A stretch of DNA of 64,000 nt, taken from an uncultured Pseudomonadota bacterium. GTDB taxonomy: Bacteria > Pseudomonadota > Alphaproteobacteria > RF32 > CAG-239. Under the pieces are notes generated by a model. The model ran no database searches and was not told where the DNA came from. It saw only the letters and a program-made list of their open reading frames with translations. The stretch lies in contig CAMRWU010000003.1 of NCBI GenBank assembly GCA_947054505.1, positions 49,805 through 113,804 on the forward strand, given 5' to 3'. How positions within the stretch are numbered: position 1 is the stretch's first letter; each line of letters begins with the position of its first letter. A program made the translations under genes and the position numbers. Shown here in pieces: positions 1 to 7,778 of this stretch.

Positions 1-1112
1 CCGTTATGCGTATCACCCGCATCCGAGATAATCATTGTGTCACCCGGTTTCAAAGCCGCAAAAGCCCCGTATTGTGTTGCTTGCAGGCTGTTTTTGTCAC
101 TGTTAAAGGTCAGCGAACCTGTGGTTTCGGCATTGGCCGTCAAAATTTCCTGCATAAAACCGCCGGCATTTTCAGCTTTCAAAACACCTTGATTGCCGGA
201 GGTTTTCTGAATGGTCAAACTTCCGGTGTCAGCCGCCGTAAATGTTCGGTTGGTCAAGTTGGCACTGCCGCTGTCAGGATATTTGATGTTAATACCATCA
301 TAGTAGTTTTGAAATTCTTCCAAAGTCGTAAACGGAAAACTAACCGGAGCAACATTTGAGTTACCGCCGCCAAACAAATACTTGCCGTTAACGTTGACGT
401 TCAGGGCATCGGCCAGCATAGACATCATTGCAAAAGCTTGCTGTTGCAATTGTCTCATATTTTTGTACTGGTCGTCATTCATTGTATGAGGCGTTCCTGT
501 CGTCACACCTTCCGCGTTCAAGACCGATGACGAACCGTTAACGGTATAGAGCGGAAAAGTAAACGTTGTTCCTTCAAAAGAAAAATCAGGATTCGTAGCG
601 GCAACTTTATCTTTCAAAGCATTCATCACATCTTGCGCATAAGTATCGCTTCCAGCGGTCAAGCCTGAGATATCAATGTTATTGCCGTCACCGTTATCGG
701 CAAAAGTGTATTGTATACCGTCCAAAGTGAGAGTCTTATTTAAATATACATCATCATTACTGCTAAAGGTAATACTTCCGCCCGTATAGTCAGGGCTGAT
801 TTGTGTCAAATCTGAGGAACCGAATGACGTAAGCATACTTTTAAAGTCGGAAAGCGATTTATTAATCGTTTCCATAGATGTGTTCATTGTCTTAAATTCG
901 ATATTCAGCAATTTGTTTGTCTGCTGAAAACCGGTGGTAACCGTTGATGTTGCTTCCATACTGACAATGCCGTAAGCATCCATGCCATAACCGGTATAAT
1001 TCGGAGATTTTAAGCCTGTTGTCGCTTGAAAAGCATACAAATCCAGCATTGATTTTGTGCTCATTGTCTGCTTTAACAAGTTCATATTAGTTGCATAAGT
1101 TGGAACTCTCAT
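1..1112 (-). CDS. flgL: Flagellar hook-associated protein FlgL (3' end outside window)
   Basis: FlgL forms the second hook-filament junction ring outside the cell. Translating the minus strand from the ATG at 1112 gives an uninterrupted frame to position 1, beginning MRVPTYATNMNLLKQTMSTK, so the C-terminus lies left of the window. The N-terminal flagellin-like helix and the middle block (NMRQLQQQAFAMMSMLADAL, then LFGG) are typical of FlgL. An AGGAG ribosome site lies 7 bases before the ATG. It follows flgK by 12 bases in the same operon, the usual order. Family assignment is firm; only about 370 codons are visible. Confidence 0.9.
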   Translation of the reverse strand, partial: MRVPTYATNMNLLKQTMSTKSMLDLYAFQATTGLKSPNYTGYGMDAYGIVSMEATSTVTTGFQQTNKLLNIEFKTMNTSMETINKSLSDFKSMLTSFGSSDLTQISPDYTGGSITFSSNDDVYLNKTLTLDGIQYTFADNGDGNNIDISGLTAGSDTYAQDVMNALKDKVAATNPDFSFEGTTFTFPLYTVNGSSSVLNAEGVTTGTPHTMNDDQYKNMRQLQQQAFAMMSMLADALNVNVNGKYLFGGGNSNVAPVSFPFTTLEEFQNYYDGINIKYPDSGSANLTNRTFTAADTGSLTIQKTSGNQGVLKAENAGGFMQEILTANAETTGSLTFNSDKNSLQATQYGAFAALKPGDTMIISDAGDTHN

Positions 1113-1124
1113 CGCTTATCTCCT

Positions 1125-3302
1125 TTATACAATACTCAACAGCATCTCTAAAATTTCTTTAGATGCCGTAAATGCTTGTGCCGAAGCGGCATAAGACTGT
1201 TGAAAAATAATCAATTGCCCCAGTTCTTCATCAAGATCGACACCGCTGATTTTGGCTTCTTTCATAGCAATTGAATCTGTCAGTGTTTGTTGGTATGCCA
1301 AGGAGGATTCCGCAATGCTGGTCTGTGACGCAATATTACCGACGAACGTAGACGCATAGTTAGCAAGTGTCGTTTGGGTTTCGGCAATAGTACCGGATTG
1401 TTTAAAAGTATATCCTTCGTTAAACACATTTCCCATTGCCGATGCAATACCATTGGCGGCCGGATTTAAGATATATTTGCCTGTCGCATTGTTGAACTGC
1501 GGAGCACCGCCGGCAATCAAAACCGGAGCCGTCTGAAACTCTTCTCTGACGTTAATTGACAAGGCGGCGTTAACGTTTGACGGTTGCAAGCCGATACGTC
1601 CCATCAAAGTATTATTGCTGACACTGCCGGATTCGCTGATTTCCATTTGTCCGCCGCCGGTGTTTTGGATGCGAAGCATATAGCCGTTACCGTTGGGAAC
1701 CAGCGAGGCAAAAATATGGTCGTTCAAATCTTCATTGTTGTTGATTTTGTTGACGATATCAGTCAAGCTGTCTGTTGATGTAATAGTAATTGAGGCAAAA
1801 TTCATTCCGTTTTCTTGGTCAGAAAAGTTCCATGTCACATTACCCTTAACGCCGAGATTTGATTTCAAACCCAAGACTTTTGAATCATAGATATACTCGT
1901 TAGATTCTCCTGTAAAGAAGTCATTCAGGCCAAAAAAGCTGGAGAAACCTTCAAAAGTTCGGTCATAAATATCATTACCGTTGGCATCAAACAGAATAGT
2001 TGCGTTTTTCTGGTCAGCTCCTGCCTGTGAACCGGCTTCATCAATAATCGAAAGACCGTAATTGCTGTCACCGGTTTCAATCACCAATTTTCCGTTGCGG
2101 TCAAAAGAGACGGAAGCCATCGGCAGGTTGGCGCCATCAGCGGATTGTAACCATTCCTGAAGTTTATCAGCCATTTCACTGATTGTTCCTTGTGAAAAGC
2201 CCAAACCACCTTTGAGATTGGTGGTCGCAACCTGATTTCCTTCATTGTCAAAGATAACGAAGCGGACATCACCTTCGCTGATGTTTATCTTTTGCGTGTT
2301 GGGATCAATAAAGGTGCGTGTACCGGTTAGTGTATCAGGAGTATTCGGGTATGCGGTTCCCTGATTGTGCAATTCATTGATGCTTTCTTTAAGGGCGCCG
2401 GCCAATTCGTCCAATTGTGCCTGCAAAGAGGGTAGGGTTTCATCGCGTACTTCAATCAGTCCTTTGATACTTCCATCTTTCAATCGGTATGTGATATCTT
2501 TCCCGTCCACATAAATACCGGAAATATTGCCGCCGGCATATGTTGCCGAGGGACTGGTTTGGGTCAATGAGGTATGAGACAGCTTGTGCGGCTCGTTATC
2601 CAACAGCATGATACCGTCGGTTGTTTGAATAATCATTTCGCCGTTTTCGCGCTTGAAATAAGACAAATCAAGTTTTTCACTTAATTGACGCAAGGCTTGG
2701 TCACGTTGATCTTCCAAATCAACAACACTGTCATAACCCAAAACCGTATATTTAACGATTTCATCATTCAGGCGGTGCAACTCATCCAAAAGCGAGTTGA
2801 CTGTGGTAACATCTTCGGCAATCTGCATGTCGGCGTCTCCGCGCAGTTTCTGAATTTCTTGAGAAATGGAATTCAGGCGAGATGTCATCGTTGTGGCTTG
2901 GCTTAAAAGATTGTAACGACCGGATGAAGAGGTAACATCCGAAGCAAATGTATTAAAAGCGGTTTGTAAATCAGCAACATTAGCGGCCACGGAGTTGTTA
3001 CCCTGCGGAGTACCGAGCAAAATTTCGGTTTTACCCAGAAATTCACTTTGCGCCGACAAGCTTCCCGTCAAAGAATTGGAGGCCAGAAAACTTTTCAATA
3101 AGCCTTCGTTAACCAAACGGGTCGTTGTGTTCAGTTTCACACCGTGATTATAACCGGCCATCACAACATTGCTCTGCTGTGCGATTTTGCGGGTATAACC
3201 CTCGGTATCAACATTAGCCACATTGCGGCTGATGATGTCTAACTGACCCTGTGCGGCTTTCATACCGCTGATTGCTGTTCCTAAACTTGGAATTAACGCC
3301 AT
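1125..3302 (-). CDS. flgK: Flagellar hook-associated protein FlgK
   Basis: FlgK is the first hook-filament junction protein and is exported by the flagellar type III system. The 725-residue product opens with MALIPSLGTAISGMKAAQGQ and a SRNVANVDTEGYTRK segment, the conserved N-terminal D0 helix of hook-type axial proteins, and ends in the matching C-terminal helix (GQLIIFQQSYAASAQAFTAS). It is longer than the ~550-residue enterobacterial form; the extra length is in the variable middle. A strong AGGAGG site precedes the ATG. It sits between the FlgN-like chaperone gene and flgL. Confidence 0.96.
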   Translation of the reverse strand: MALIPSLGTAISGMKAAQGQLDIISRNVANVDTEGYTRKIAQQSNVVMAGYNHGVKLNTTTRLVNEGLLKSFLASNSLTGSLSAQSEFLGKTEILLGTPQGNNSVAANVADLQTAFNTFASDVTSSSGRYNLLSQATTMTSRLNSISQEIQKLRGDADMQIAEDVTTVNSLLDELHRLNDEIVKYTVLGYDSVVDLEDQRDQALRQLSEKLDLSYFKRENGEMIIQTTDGIMLLDNEPHKLSHTSLTQTSPSATYAGGNISGIYVDGKDITYRLKDGSIKGLIEVRDETLPSLQAQLDELAGALKESINELHNQGTAYPNTPDTLTGTRTFIDPNTQKINISEGDVRFVIFDNEGNQVATTNLKGGLGFSQGTISEMADKLQEWLQSADGANLPMASVSFDRNGKLVIETGDSNYGLSIIDEAGSQAGADQKNATILFDANGNDIYDRTFEGFSSFFGLNDFFTGESNEYIYDSKVLGLKSNLGVKGNVTWNFSDQENGMNFASITITSTDSLTDIVNKINNNEDLNDHIFASLVPNGNGYMLRIQNTGGGQMEISESGSVSNNTLMGRIGLQPSNVNAALSINVREEFQTAPVLIAGGAPQFNNATGKYILNPAANGIASAMGNVFNEGYTFKQSGTIAETQTTLANYASTFVGNIASQTSIAESSLAYQQTLTDSIAMKEAKISGVDLDEELGQLIIFQQSYAASAQAFTASKEILEMLLSIV

Positions 3303-3312
3303 GGCACACCTC

Positions 3313-3762
3313 CTACAAAGTTCTGTTTATGGCCAGCGCATTCTTGTTGTTGTCCAAAGGCGAATAACGCCCCTGCGCGCCATAAGATGTTGCGTTACTG
3401 TTATTGGTCATTTTGGCAATGTTGATGATGGTATTCATCACATTTTGGCTGGTTTCCATATGGGTTTTCAGCAACTGTTCGTTTTCCTTGATCAGATTGT
3501 CCAAGTTGACCGATATACTTTTTAACTCAATCCGCTCAGCTTCTTCCAACGTCGACAATTCTTCTTGATGCTTGATGAAATATGCGACCATCGAGCGATA
3601 AGCGGCAATGATCTTAGATTTTTTTTCATAAAGTTGGCTGACGGCATCGGTGTCATATTCTTGCAGAGCCTTGTTTTCCGCGGCTAAAATCTCGGAAAAT
3701 CCACGCACGACTTCTTTGAAGTCGTTTACTTTTGAGCCGGTTGTATCATGTAATTCTTCCAT
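3313..3762 (-). CDS. FlgN-like flagellar chaperone
   Basis: This 149-residue, mostly helical and charged protein lies between flgJ and flgK, where many bacteria encode FlgN, the cytoplasmic export chaperone for FlgK and FlgL. Residues 10-110 read as long amphipathic helices. The tail near residue 127 (YGAQGRYSP) resembles the C-terminal segment of FlgN proteins. A GAGGTG ribosome site sits just before the ATG and the gene starts 9 bases after the flgJ stop. The call rests on size, helical character and position; sequence conservation in this family is weak. Confidence 0.7.
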   Translation of the reverse strand: MEELHDTTGSKVNDFKEVVRGFSEILAAENKALQEYDTDAVSQLYEKKSKIIAAYRSMVAYFIKHQEELSTLEEAERIELKSISVNLDNLIKENEQLLKTHMETSQNVMNTIINIAKMTNNSNATSYGAQGRYSPLDNNKNALAINRTL

Positions 3763-3771
3763 AATATCACC

Positions 3772-4125
3772 TCATCCCTGAATTGATCCGCTTGTTTCTT
3801 GCGCCTGCATGTCGATAATTGAGCGCATAATATCTTCTTTGATGCCGATACGTCCTGTTTTTGCCATAACCTTGCCATATTCATCCAACAACATTGAGCG
3901 GTAAATTTTTTCGGCATGACCACCGCCAAAGATACCATCGGTAGAAACGCCCTCAAACATTGTTTCCATCATTTTAGTGATGAAAAATGCTTCAAAGTTT
4001 TCCGCTGTTTCGGCGATTTTTGCTTCGTTTTTTTCTTTTGCCAAAGCCTCGGTATTAGCTGACGGCGGATTTTTCAGGCCGTACAGGCTGTTGTCAAATT
4101 GATATGTCCCTTGCAATACGTTCAT
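3772..4125 (-). CDS. flgJ: Rod-binding protein, FlgJ N-terminal domain type
   Basis: The 117-residue product matches the rod-binding domain of FlgJ: residues 38-60 (AETAENFEAFFITKMMETMF) and the following GGGHAEKIYRSMLLDEYGK are the family core. It lacks the C-terminal peptidoglycan-hydrolysing domain of enterobacterial FlgJ, as is normal in alphaproteobacteria, where a separate enzyme opens the wall. It probably caps rod assembly in the periplasm. Its ATG is one base past the flgI stop codon and its ribosome site lies inside the end of flgI, so the two are probably translationally coupled. Confidence 0.88.
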   Translation of the reverse strand: MNVLQGTYQFDNSLYGLKNPPSANTEALAKEKNEAKIAETAENFEAFFITKMMETMFEGVSTDGIFGGGHAEKIYRSMLLDEYGKVMAKTGRIGIKEDIMRSIIDMQAQETSGSIQG

Positions 4126-4126
4126 C

Positions 4127-5251
4127 TTAAATCACCTCAATTTCTGCCTGCAGAGCACCACTGGCTTTAATCGCTTGCAAAATGCTGATAAGATCGCGCG
4201 GTGTGACACCCAGAGCGTTCAGTCCGTCGACCAACTCTTGCAAGTTAACGCCGGTATCGACAACGCTCAATTTTGTTTCCACACCCTCATTGATATCAAC
4301 AACCGAGGTTACACCGGTAACGGTTTGACCGTTTGAAAAAGGTAACGGCTGTGATACAAACGGGATATCCGTGATTTTGATGGTTAAATTACCCTGTGCG
4401 ATGGCCAAACGATTGATTTTGACATCTTTTCCGATAACAACGATGCCTGAGCTTTCGTCAATAACCACTCTTGCCAGTTGATCGGGTTGAACCTGCAATT
4501 GTTCGACCTTTGTCATCAAATCAACAATTTTTCCCTGATATTTTTTCGGCACACTCAGGGTAACCGTTGCCGGATCGATAGCGTCGGCGGCGGTTGTTCC
4601 CAGCATGGCGTTGATGGCATCGGCCACACGGCGAGATGTCGTAAAATCAGGATTGCGCAGGGCAATGCGGATAACTTTCATATTGTCGAGCTTGAAAGGA
4701 ATTTCATTTTCAATAATCGCTCCGCTGGCGATACGTCCGGAGGTCGGCACGCCCTTGACGACGGATTGTGTTGCTCCGCGAGCCGCGCTGGCTCCGACAG
4801 CAATTTGTCCCTGAGCCAGAGCATAAACTTCGCCGTTAGCGCCGACCAAAGGTGTTGCCAATAATGTTCCGCCTTGCAGATTCTTTGCATCGCCGATAGC
4901 ACTGACCATCACGTCAATACGACTGCCTTGACGGGCAAAAGCCGGCAAATTGGCCGTGACCATAACGGCGGCAACGTTTTTGGCTTTGATTTGTCCGCCG
5001 CGAGCATTGATGCCGATTTGATCCAGCATAGAAATCAAGCTTTCTTTGGTAAAATCGACGGATTTGATGTTGTCACCGGTGCCGTTCAAACCGACAACCA
5101 AGCCATAACCAACCAACTGGTTGTCTCTCACGCCTTCAAAATCGGCAATATCTTTGATGCGTGAGCTGGCAAAAGCTTCCCCGCTCATAAAGAGAGACAA
5201 TGCTGTGACAGCTGCAAAAGCCGCGGTTTTTATAGAGTTTAGACGTTTCAT
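4127..5251 (-). CDS. flgI: Flagellar P-ring protein FlgI
   Basis: FlgI polymerises into the P-ring around the rod in the peptidoglycan layer. The product of about 374 residues has a signal peptide (ALSLFMSGEAFAS) and then the family core RIKDIADFEGVRDNQLVGYG, with VGLNGTGD and a conserved C-terminal half (LARVVIDESSGIVVIG). A GTG lies one codon upstream at 5254 with slightly better spacing to the GAGG site; I chose the ATG at 5251, but either is possible. It is the first gene of the flgI-flgJ-flgN-flgK-flgL run and lies about 35 bases downstream of the expected start point of a sigma-54 promoter. Confidence 0.96.
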   Translation of the reverse strand: MKRLNSIKTAAFAAVTALSLFMSGEAFASSRIKDIADFEGVRDNQLVGYGLVVGLNGTGDNIKSVDFTKESLISMLDQIGINARGGQIKAKNVAAVMVTANLPAFARQGSRIDVMVSAIGDAKNLQGGTLLATPLVGANGEVYALAQGQIAVGASAARGATQSVVKGVPTSGRIASGAIIENEIPFKLDNMKVIRIALRNPDFTTSRRVADAINAMLGTTAADAIDPATVTLSVPKKYQGKIVDLMTKVEQLQVQPDQLARVVIDESSGIVVIGKDVKINRLAIAQGNLTIKITDIPFVSQPLPFSNGQTVTGVTSVVDINEGVETKLSVVDTGVNLQELVDGLNALGVTPRDLISILQAIKASGALQAEIEVI

Positions 5252-5294
5252 CACGTTATGGCCTCAAAATTACAATTAAACTTATAGAAATAAA

Positions 5295-5310
5295 TGCAAT
5301 TTTCGTGCCA
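5295..5310 (-). promoter_or_regulatory. Sigma-54 (RpoN) promoter of the flgI operon
   Basis: The minus strand reads TGGCACGAAAATTGCA, a full match to the -24/-12 consensus TGGCACG-N4-TTGCW. The GG and GC elements are separated by the canonical 10 bases. Predicted transcription starts near 5284, about 33 bases before flgI. Sigma-54 control of rod, ring and hook genes is established in alphaproteobacteria such as Caulobacter (FlbD), so promoter and operon content agree. An activator gene is not in the window. Confidence 0.85.
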
Positions 5311-5330
5311 AAGAGTTTTGTAAAAATGAA

Positions 5331-5361
5331 AAACCCTCAGGATAAAACCACCTGAGGGTTT
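5331..5361 (-). terminator. Rho-independent terminator after the cysteine-rich gene
   Basis: An 11-bp stem (AAACCCTCAGG paired with CCTGAGGGTTT) with a 9-base loop TGGTTTTAT is followed on the minus strand by TTCATTTTTAC. It lies 24 bases past the stop of the cysteine-rich gene. The same loop pattern with a different stem follows the second cysteine-rich gene at 62242-62266. Confidence 0.85.
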
Positions 5362-5384
5362 GAAGTTGCTTAATGAGCGTCTGT

Positions 5385-6476
5385 TTATAAGCCGCCGCAA
5401 GCCGCTCTGTCTATATAGCCGCAACCGATGTCAGATGTAGATAGTTCAGCGCCGCCGGCTAATTCAAAATGGTATACTCCGGTAGATGAGCCTGTAGAAT
5501 TAATGGCTCCGAGTTTCAACAAACAACAGCATCGATCCATACCAGACAAATCATCACAGGGCTTGACATATTGGGTGGCACCACCGCCGCCGCTGCCACC
5601 TGAGCTATTGACAACGCAAGCACCTTGGCTGAATGTATAGTCTGGTTTGCAACTTGTTATTTTGTATTTGCCTTTACATTCAGAACAATTAGTGTTTGCT
5701 GGACACGATGTTAAATTATGATCTGAACAATCGACTATCGGGCAACATACTCGTCCATCTGTAGTCGGATATCCGAAACGATTACCGGGACACCTTGTGG
5801 AACTTGCAACAAATTCACCATTACATATTATACACTCTATTGAAGCATTCGTCGCTGCTGATGAGGTGGTATCTTGTGTGATTGAAAAATTTTTTGATTG
5901 ATAATATCCATCATCACATTTCTGGAACTTATATTTACCACCACACTCTAAACAAGTCGCATGTTCAGGGCATTCATCAAGATTATAATCGTCCGAACAA
6001 GTTGTGCAACAGGTATTATCGACGGCACCATATTTTGTAGTCATTAATGTTCCTGCCGGACAGTTATCACTTTTACCGACCAATGTTCCACCACAATGGT
6101 GACATTCGTATTTCTGTTCAGAATCTGATCCGCCCCATGTCGTATATGCATGCGTATCTATTACTTTATAGTACCCGTCATTACAGTTTTCCAGTTTGTA
6201 TTTGCCGTCACATTGACTGCACTTGGCGTTGTCCGGACAAGAGGTTAAAGTATAATCCGAACAATCTTTAACACAGCTGTTACCGCTCTTAACATAGCCA
6301 TTATTACACTCAAATTTGTATCTTGTTACTTCTTCTGATCCGCAACCGGTACTGCATTCACTCGTCTTAGTCGCATTTGCCGGAATACTGGTCACCGGAT
6401 AATTGGCGGCGGTACAGGTTGTATCGATGTTGTTACACTTGTACAAACCGCAAGGTTTACCGCCGGACAATTGCAT
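5385..6476 (-). CDS. Cysteine-rich repeat protein, C-terminal part (frameshifted from 6392-7021)
   Basis: This frame carries at least four copies of a repeat of the form C-x-D-x-x-L-x-x-CP-x-x-x-x-C-x-x-C-x-GKYK, for example SCPDNAKCSQCDGKYKLENC near residue 80. The protein is probably secreted and disulphide-bonded. It lacks its own signal peptide and a ribosome site. The upstream frame ends in overlapping sequence with YAQCNCP, and joining at CP|GGKPCG near 6470 restores one continuous cysteine-rich protein, so I read it as the 3' part of one gene with one base missing. The C-terminus is glycine-rich (SSGGSGGGG) and then cysteine-rich again. Function unknown; a surface or adhesive role is only a guess. 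Confidence 0.75.
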   Translation of the reverse strand: MQLSGGKPCGLYKCNNIDTTCTAANYPVTSIPANATKTSECSTGCGSEEVTRYKFECNNGYVKSGNSCVKDCSDYTLTSCPDNAKCSQCDGKYKLENCNDGYYKVIDTHAYTTWGGSDSEQKYECHHCGGTLVGKSDNCPAGTLMTTKYGAVDNTCCTTCSDDYNLDECPEHATCLECGGKYKFQKCDDGYYQSKNFSITQDTTSSAATNASIECIICNGEFVASSTRCPGNRFGYPTTDGRVCCPIVDCSDHNLTSCPANTNCSECKGKYKITSCKPDYTFSQGACVVNSSGGSGGGGATQYVKPCDDLSGMDRCCCLLKLGAINSTGSSTGVYHFELAGGAELSTSDIGCGYIDRAACGGL

Positions 6477-7021
6477 TGCGCATATTTCACAGTCCTTAAT
6501 ACTCCGGGCAATGATCCTGCAAGACTACTTGATGGAAGCGTTTTTGACAGCTCAGCTACTGTATCTTTTTTAACTAACGCACTATCCACCATCGTCGGTT
6601 TCTTTATATCTGAACAACCTTCGCTAAGTTTTTTAGGTGAGCGACAGTTGCTTGCGGTGTATTTGTAATAAGAAGTGTCACAAACACATTCTTCATAACA
6701 GGTCAAACCGGCTATCGGATGTTTGGTACCTTTGCCAACCCGATGTGCGCCACAACTGTCCAACAAGCCATAGGTCGCACAGTTTTTCTCACTCTTGTTG
6801 CTACCGCCATCATCAACACGCTTATTTCCATAACTCTTGTTATCACCCAAATAATCAGGCAACCACGTCACTTTGGCAAGTTGATAACTTTCGCCGGAAG
6901 AAGCATATGAGGCCGGTTCCAGTGGTGTAGGGTTTTGTTTTAAGAGGAGGTTGGCTACCGCTTTATCAATTAAGAAAAATGACGTTAAAGCGAAACATAA
7001 CAAAGACAGATGATGTTTCAT
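6392..7021 (-). CDS. Cysteine-rich repeat protein, N-terminal part with signal peptide (frameshifted)
   Basis: The 209-residue frame starts with a signal peptide (MKHHLSLLCFALTSFFLIDK, then AVA) behind an AAGGAGG site, followed by a mature region with paired cysteines (CYEECVCDTSYYKYTASNCR near residue 108). From about residue 183 the frame leaves the cysteine pattern and stops 26 codons later, while the pattern resumes in another frame at 6476. One missing base near 6468-6474 explains this. The full product would be about 545 residues. It could be a real inactivating mutation, a phase-variable site or an assembly error; there is no long homopolymer at the point. Confidence 0.75.
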   Translation of the reverse strand: MKHHLSLLCFALTSFFLIDKAVANLLLKQNPTPLEPASYASSGESYQLAKVTWLPDYLGDNKSYGNKRVDDGGSNKSEKNCATYGLLDSCGAHRVGKGTKHPIAGLTCYEECVCDTSYYKYTASNCRSPKKLSEGCSDIKKPTMVDSALVKKDTVAELSKTLPSSSLAGSLPGVLRTVKYAQCNCPAVNLAVCTSVTTSIQPVPPPIIR

Positions 7022-7063
7022 GGCAGCCTCCTTTGCTTAAAATAGAACCGTTCTCCCCAGTCT

Positions 7064-7092
7064 ATTTTAACAAAATCAGCACAAAGTATCAA
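7064..7092 (-). promoter_or_regulatory. Sigma-70-type promoter of the cysteine-rich gene
   Basis: On the minus strand TTGATA (7087-7092) and TAAAAT (7064-7069) are 17 bases apart. The predicted start lies about 36 bases before the AAGGAGG site and ATG of the gene starting at 7021. Confidence 0.6.
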
Positions 7093-7114
7093 CAATTAAT
7101 CGCACCAAGGGGAC

Positions 7115-7146
7115 AAAAAAAGCCCTCCTTTTTAGGGGAGGGCTTG
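7115..7146 (-). terminator. Terminator after the 7161-7700 gene
   Basis: The minus strand has AAGCCCTCC, a short loop, GGAGGGCTT and a run of seven T. It starts about 15 bases past the stop of the 179-residue gene, which supports that gene being on the minus strand. Confidence 0.8.
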
Positions 7147-7160
7147 GGAAGAGAGGTAAA

Positions 7161-7700
7161 TCAATGTGCGACAACGACCGTTGGAATTTTACCATGCGTT
7201 GTGCAGTCATAAACGATAAATTGGTTTTCCGTCTTGACAACAATGCAGTGGATGGGGGGGATGTAAGGGGGCGGGGCATCAGTGTAAGGAAATTCTCCTT
7301 GACAGCACCAGCCCAAACCATCAACACATGCCCAAAAGTGGCGAGCCTCAGGACCGGGATAAATCCAGTCCGGAGAAACCGTTGCATCAGCGCGACCAAT
7401 GATGTAAACGTCGCCGGAGTTTATTGCCGCAAGATGTTCCTTTGGGATAGAACATATTTTGGTGCCGGCGATGAGCAATTGAATGCCGTAGGTTGTAGCA
7501 AACGCGGCTTCGACGTGCGCGATATCTTGGATGTTGCCACCAACGCGGCCAACGGCCTCTTTGACTCTGCCAAGACGGATGTCGTCATAGAAAAACACAA
7601 ATACTCTCGAGTCAACGATGGGAAGTATCGTCATGTTTTTTTGTTTTTCAGGAGAGAAGATAACATTCCTCTCAGGCGTGAATCTCTTATTGTCGCACAT
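7161..7700 (-). CDS. Hypothetical protein, 179 residues
   Basis: I do not recognise the family. Both strands are open here, and I prefer the minus frame because a clear terminator (7115-7146) follows its stop and murE lies upstream in the same direction 79 bases away. The product has a basic N-terminus, a hydrophobic stretch (SRVFVFFYDDI, near residue 32) and a mature part with several cysteines and a proline-rich segment (DAPPPYIPPIHCIVV) near residue 145. No good ribosome site is visible at 7700. An internal ATG (MTILPIVDSR, at 7634) is an alternative start. No function can be assigned. Confidence 0.5.
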   Translation of the reverse strand: MCDNKRFTPERNVIFSPEKQKNMTILPIVDSRVFVFFYDDIRLGRVKEAVGRVGGNIQDIAHVEAAFATTYGIQLLIAGTKICSIPKEHLAAINSGDVYIIGRADATVSPDWIYPGPEARHFWACVDGLGWCCQGEFPYTDAPPPYIPPIHCIVVKTENQFIVYDCTTHGKIPTVVVAH

Positions 7701-7778
7701 GCCAAGTGCAACGAGATGTACAAAATAACGTTATAATACGACTTAACAAGAAAAATATCGTAAAAATTGAAAATTTTG

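Noticed and set aside
7164..7736. Plus-strand 190-codon frame overlapping the 7161-7700 gene
   Set aside because: No ribosome site, unusual composition, and the only terminator nearby fits the minus-strand gene.
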